Shown here piece by piece: positions 59,142-64,000 of a DNA stretch of 64,000 bases (position 1 is its first letter; every line of letters begins with the position of its first letter). Under the pieces are notes generated by a model. The model was not told the DNA's origin. It ran no database searches and was given only the letters and a program-made list of their open reading frames with translations. This DNA comes from Planoprotostelium fungivorum (taxonomy: Eukaryota > Evosea > Variosea > Cavosteliida > Cavosteliaceae): assembly GCA_003024175.1 (NCBI GenBank), contig MDYQ01000111.1, positions 62,001-126,000 of the forward strand, written 5' to 3'. The translations under genes and the position numbers were made by a program.

Positions 59142-61433
59142 ATGAGAGCCGCTCTCCTGCTCTTCTTTTATCTCTCTCTTGCTCTGGGAGATGAAGTGAG
59201 AGGCGTCAGTTCCAGACACCTCACATTGACTCCTTCAGATCATCCAAATCACTCCCAAATGGAACGCGACCCGTTCACAAATTGACGCGTTCCAAGCGGG
59301 ACTGAAGAGAATGACCGAAGGACAATGGATGTACCATTGGGCTGATCTCTCCAACAGCGTCAGGTGGATGGCTGCGGGCCGCATTGATCAAGGAGAGCTC
59401 AACTGGTACTTGATTCAGAAGATGAAGTTCGCATTGTCTAATCCATTTGACCAGGTTCAACTCATTGAGCTCAAACATGTACGCCGGTGGTGGCTTCTAC
59501 ATGTCCACCGATCCCACAGATTCGGTCAGCTACGGGACGACACAGATTCGCATCTGGGTCCCCGCGAATACCTTGCTCTTCGATGGCGACACCTCATTCT
59601 ATTGCAAAGTGAAGAATGGTACACAAGATGATGCTAACATCTCTCAGTGTTTCAACAGATACTACGACGACAGTGAGAAGAGTTGGTTGGGCACCATCGT
59701 GCCTTTCATCCACCAGTATAGGGGGGACAACTGGAGGGTTGTTCACTCTGAAATTTTGACGGCGAAGGTGAAGAGAAGATCTCGTGATGGTCCGACTGAA
59801 GATGAACAGATCGAACCCGGAATCGGGTTCCAGCGTGACTCACCAGAGGTGATTGCGGATCATCTCGATCATCATCGTCGCAGTCTCTTCGCTCGGCCCT
59901 TCGAACTCACAAACCTCAGATCTACATATCATACAAAGGGATCTACAACGAGTTGGATCGAATCGTGACCGCGGAGAAGGATCCAATCGAACACAGGGAC
60001 CAGGGGGCGAACTACCTCTTGCGTCAGTTCAATCGCATCGATTTCCACGGATTGTGAGTGGCCAGAGAGGTATTCCTCACCTCTCTCAGATTGTACGCCA
60101 CAGCCAGAGTGGTCACGGATACGGCTGGAAGTTATTCTGCATCAGAAGATTTGGAATTGAAATTCTTATCTATGCAATTGCAGCGTATGAACGATGCATA
60201 CAGTCTGGACCATTTTCTGAGTGGAGACGGAAAGTCATTGGACTATGTAGTCTCAACCGTAGTGTACACGTACAAGAATATTTTGGGCTACTCCACTTGG
60301 TTCGTGATGACGATCGACTGATGATGTGACATTGACACCTTGTAGGAGAGATTCCGCTCAGTTCATGGGAAGCGAGGTGAAATCTCACACGTAGATCTAT
60401 GTCATTCTATATTCGATCCATCGGGTCTGATGCATGATACAGGCCAACGGAACACACAGACTGACGGTCAATCAATTCGCTAGGTACGTACAGTTCATCT
60501 CTGCCTTCTCTTCGCAGTCTCATGCGAATAAACTGACGAGGTATCAGAATGCAGCGAAATCCACTGCTGAACCTTGAGTCTGTAGGACAGGCCGATAACG
60601 GAGACGTCTTGGTGAACATCCAGCACGTTGACATCTTCAATTATACGAAGGCGTACAAGGCAGGCTACATCAACCAGGATCTGTACAACACGTTAACTTC
60701 ATATAATTCCACCCAATACAGGTGAACCATCGGTTATTTTGACGAACACTGATTCGATACAGAAATAATCCCAGTTTGGCGAGGAATGGAAATTCTCAGC
60801 TGGTACAGGGACTGTTGAAAGACATCTTTGTACGTCACATCGGCAAGCCTTTTCCATCGGGAACCATCTCTTTATACGCCGATCTCCTTGCACTCAGCCC
60901 TTATCAGAACAACAGTGATATCTTAGCCTTGTACGATCGTCATCGTCATCTGATCGAAACGTCTCATCATCGTCAGGGGCATCGTCCAGATGATGGCCAT
61001 GCAGAACCTGAATAAGACCCTTCACCCCGCCATCGATCCCAAGTGGACCTTGAGATACCACGAGTTCGGTCAACCCCTCCATCCCGTCTTGCGATCCGTG
61101 TGGTTCGGTGAGATCATCTCCGCCACGATGCGATCTGATCGCATGTGATGCAGATGACGCACAAAAGTCTTCGGATCTGATCAGAGAGTCTGAAGGAGAG
61201 ATGTTGAGGTCGTGGTACTACAAGTACGTTCCCAGCTATAGAGACGTGAGAGGGAGGAGTGAGATTCGATCTGAGGGGCTGAACAGATGTTCTTCAAGCA
61301 GGCGTGCGTTCTCCCCTCGATCTTTCAGGGTAGATTCAATTTCGACGACGGACAAGTGAAGATGATCTTGGACGGAAAGTACATCGACCTGTTCGATTCA
61401 GCTTTTCCTAATTGGAGAAGCGTAGACGTATGA
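59142..61433 (+). CDS. Secreted protein of unknown function with weak ADP-ribosyltransferase-like N-terminal motif
   Basis: About 600 residues after splicing ten or more short introns. The signal peptide MRAALLLFFYLSLALGDE is followed by IIQITPKWNATRSQIDAFQA, WMYHWADLSNSVRWMAAGRI, then YAGGGFYMSTDPTDSVSYG and TQIRIWVPANTLLF. GGGFYMSTDP...SYG before a strand ending in hydrophobics resembles the core of ADP-ribosyltransferase folds, but I cannot confirm catalytic residues, so this is tentative. The remainder (SYKGIYNELDRIVTAEKDPI, LKFLSMQLQRMNDAYSLDHF, KPFPSGTISLYADLLALSPY, KYIDLFDSAFPNWRSVDV) is unrecognised. One inferred intron is only 28 nt (GTTCGCATTG...GACCAG, near 59427-59454). It sits between the two GPS receptors, divergent from A and convergent with B. 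Confidence 0.65.
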
Positions 61434-61526
61434 ATGTGAACGTTCCACAAATATGCCTGACAGTATAAAAACACTTGATCTATCGTTGTATCGTTGAGAT
61501 AGATGATCTCTCTCGATTCTCTGTAT

Positions 61527-64000
61527 TTATCTGACTTCTCTCTCATCGAGGTCGTCGTCGATCATGCCATAAGGATCGAACTCGTCGTGCACATTGGATG
61601 TCGAGTTGTGTTCAGACATCTGAAAGCGTCTGACAATAGCCCTGGGTGTCATTCTCTCTTTGGGTGTCATGCGACAGCTGCGATGGTCATCATTCATCTT
61701 TGAATGCACCCACTCACCACTGTTCGATGATTGTTCTGATCGTCAAGTTCCAGCGAGGCTCTATCTGGGGGACCACTCCGTTCCCGATCTGTTGGTACAT
61801 CTGATATCGTGTTCATGCATTATCTTTCACCATCGCGTCACCTTATCTTGCTGTTGATAAGGCTCGGTACCACTCATGATTCTCCACAAGAGTATACCGA
61901 AACTCCACATGTCAGAAGCCGGTGTGACTGGCTGTCCCTGAACGGCCTCGGGAGACTGAATCGCCAGTCAATTCCAAACTCTTTTGCATCATAGTGGATG
62001 CGTCAGTCTCACACTGTAAGCTGAGCGATCTTCCTTCGGACTGATATGACCCGAATGAACGCAGCGAGAGAAACCGCAGATCTTGGCGAGTATGACATTC
62101 CCCTCGATCGAGAGCAAGATCTATTCTTCCATCAGATGGTATCACAGATTCATTCGATCACCTTCTTTGGACAGATCTGATTGTGGACGACGTTGTTGTC
62201 TTCCAGGTAAGACAGACCTTTAATCACATGGGAACCTCTGTCGAGCCGTTCAGCGATGAGATGCTCTTGGCGTGCTCACATATTGTAGGCCATCTCTGAG
62301 TTCAGTTTGTGCCTTTCCATGTAGGCTTCTAAACTTCCACTGTTCATCCATTCCATCACAACGCGAGACACTGCAACGCCATCAACTGTCAACGTCTGGC
62401 ATACAAACTCTACCTTCAGTGGAGAACTCTTGGTTGAGATACATGACTATGTTCGGATGATGGAAGCTCTATCACGCATCAATTCTGTTGACGAACACGA
62501 TGATCTCACCCTCAACGATATCGCTTCTTCCATCAATCTTGCCCTGTACTCTATTTTTACCACCTTGATGGCCACTTGATTGGTGTCCGAATAGAGGCCT
62601 TCCCAAACCGTACTGCAATTTCCATCGTAGATCTTCGATTTGTACTGAATTTTTCCAGCCAATTCACCAACGGTATCCAGAGATATATGGGATGCTCCTC
62701 TTTTCATCTGGTGAGATCAGTAGGTCATTCGATATGTGATCATCATAACACCTTTCTCTTGTACAAAAGGACGATGATGACGATGACCATCACGATCGTG
62801 AGACATCCACCTAATGCGGCACCGAGAATGATACCCAAGCCGTTATTAAGACCGGATAGATTTGAGACCATTGGATTCCCTCCATTTCCAGTGATGGGTG
62901 TACTTCGATTTCCGTTATCATTTCCCTTCGAGATGATGGTGAAATTGGTCAAGTGATTGCAGTAGCATTTGTAGACGAGAGAGCTGTAGGTGGTATTGCA
63001 GCCTTCAGTGGACCATCTCAATAGAGACTCGTCCCAAAAGCCACAATGGAGAGCTATACATCATTCAGAGTGTAAATTTACGATTGGTATCTCACAATTG
63101 TTGTCTCGATCCATGTTGAACTGAATGATGATCGGAGTTTCGGTCTTCTTCACGATGATCTCCGAGCCGTTAGAGTGGTACAAACTGATACCAGCCACGG
63201 GTGCGAAGCTGATACAATCTCAATTGTCTGTCAAAGTCGAATGACTCACGTGGTCACATTCGTCTCAAACTCTGCAGGTATCTCTCTCGTCGTGTAGTAC
63301 AGCAGATAAGATCCGCTCGTCATGCTCTCAGGCTCGATCACACCAGGAGGCAGAGTCACTCCTCCCAGATGGGTCGATATTTCTGCAGTGACGTTCTGCT
63401 GTAGGGTAACGGCAGAGAGATTGAGACGATCAGAAGAGAATGTGACAGATCCGTTGAGCATGTAATCTGTCAAGCTTGGCACGAAAGTGTACAACGTGTT
63501 CACTGATATTGTCAGTCCGTCTCTAAACTGAACAGAAACTCACAGAAATCTTGCATTTGAACGTCGAATGCATCGAACGAGATCGTCCGTGCAACATTCA
63601 CTCCTCCCAACATAAGAGAAACTGGTGCATCCACCGCTGGCGCATTCAGTCTATGCGTTGTTCATCGATCTCACCCGTCAGCACCGAAGGTCTGAAAGTG
63701 ATGGCATTATCGCTTCTCGTGTATGTGGTGATCTTCTGTCCCTGGAATCGTAGATTCATTGTAACGGAAATTTCGTTGAGGTGATGGCCGCTAATTAGGA
63801 TGGTACCCCTTGTGTAATACAACTGATCGACGATAGCACCGTGGATGGGATAATAGAGGTGCGACGTCGGATCGGTCACACGTGTGGGAGAGCAAGATCA
63901 AATCGACGGTCGAGCCAGAGTCGCAAGGATAAATCGTGACGCCGTAGAGTCTAGAACTGGACGAGATGTCGTAAGAAGGATAGGTAATCGCCGTATTGTT
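61527..64000 (-). CDS. GPS-motif receptor pseudokinase B (5' part beyond window)
   Basis: Paralogue of receptor A, cut by the right window edge, so start and beta-helix are not seen. Present, in protein order: an IPT/TIG-like domain (GTILISGHHLNEISVTMNLR), a GAIN-like region (LNLSAVTLQQNVTAEISTHL, PPGVIEPESMTSGSYLLYYT), the GPS motif (CGFWDESLLRW...CYCNHLTNFTII, 62932-63045), a membrane helix (GIILGAALGGCLTIVMVIVI) and the kinase fold (STVWEGLYSDTNQVAIKVVK). As in copy A, HRD is HNQ (62177-62185) and DFG is CGF (62070-62078), so the inactive state is shared and conserved. The linker after GPS and the C-terminal tail (EFDPYGMIDDDLDEREVR) differ from A. Introns match A in position. It ends at a TAA 94 bp from the convergent secreted-protein stop. 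Confidence 0.85.
62932..63045 (-). other. GPS autoproteolysis motif of receptor B
   Basis: CGFWDESLLRWSTEGC and CYCNHLTNFTII, nearly identical to copy A. HLT is encoded at 62947-62955. Near-identity here, while the neighbouring linker diverges, fits selection on the motif. Confidence 0.9.

Overview
The window is nuclear DNA from a compact eukaryotic genome of roughly balanced base composition. Genes lie on both strands, often 25-400 bp apart, and almost every gene is cut by many very short GT-AG introns, mostly about 36-50 nt with 5' ends like GTGAGT. The gene set points to an amoebozoan: a RacA-type Rho GTPase with two BTB domains, a Rab32, a CLU-domain protein, plant-like LRR ectodomains on tyrosine-kinase-like receptors, and a short XMAP215/CP224-type TOG protein. 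A clear PIBF1/CEP90 orthologue, a centriolar-satellite and ciliogenesis protein, suggests a lineage that kept centrioles or flagella, such as a protosteloid amoeboflagellate. That placement is inference. No rRNA, tRNA, CRISPR or retroelement was recognised.

Layout. 0.2-13.2 kb holds housekeeping genes: mitochondrial 3-hydroxyacyl-CoA dehydrogenase, Rab32, an arrestin-domain protein, PIBF1/CEP90, UBL5/Hub1, an unrecognised MGSKQS protein, TRAPPC10 and mitochondrial GatC. 13.3-18.7 kb appears to be one large gene joining a CLU domain, a UBR-type zinc finger and LRRs. 19.2-21.5 kb is racA. 21.5-33.6 kb is a tandem pair of LRR receptor kinases, two copies of about 5.86 kb that match through exons and introns. 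33.9-52.6 kb holds a POT-family transporter, a saccharopine-dehydrogenase-like oxidoreductase, the TOG-domain protein, a TALE homeodomain factor, poly(A)-binding protein, PEN-2, an acidic protein with an acylation-type N-terminus, a large-subunit catalase and a DUF5071-like gene.

53.3-64.0 kb is the most unusual part. Two related receptor genes, the second cut by the window edge, lie either side of a gene for a secreted protein. The complete copy has a signal peptide, a polymorphic beta-helix repeat domain, an IPT/TIG-like domain, a GAIN-like region ending in a textbook GPS autoproteolysis motif, one transmembrane helix, and a kinase domain in which both HRD and DFG aspartates are lost. It therefore reads as a self-cleaving, adhesion-GPCR-like ectodomain on a receptor pseudokinase. 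The LRR receptors about 20 kb away keep HRDLAARN and DFG and look catalytically intact.

A second genome-level signal is the word TCTACAACG / CGTTGTAGA. It occurs at about two dozen places, mostly inside introns and in both orientations, and is sometimes fused into the perfect palindrome TCTACAACGTTGTAGA. In several introns it forms the 3' splice site itself.
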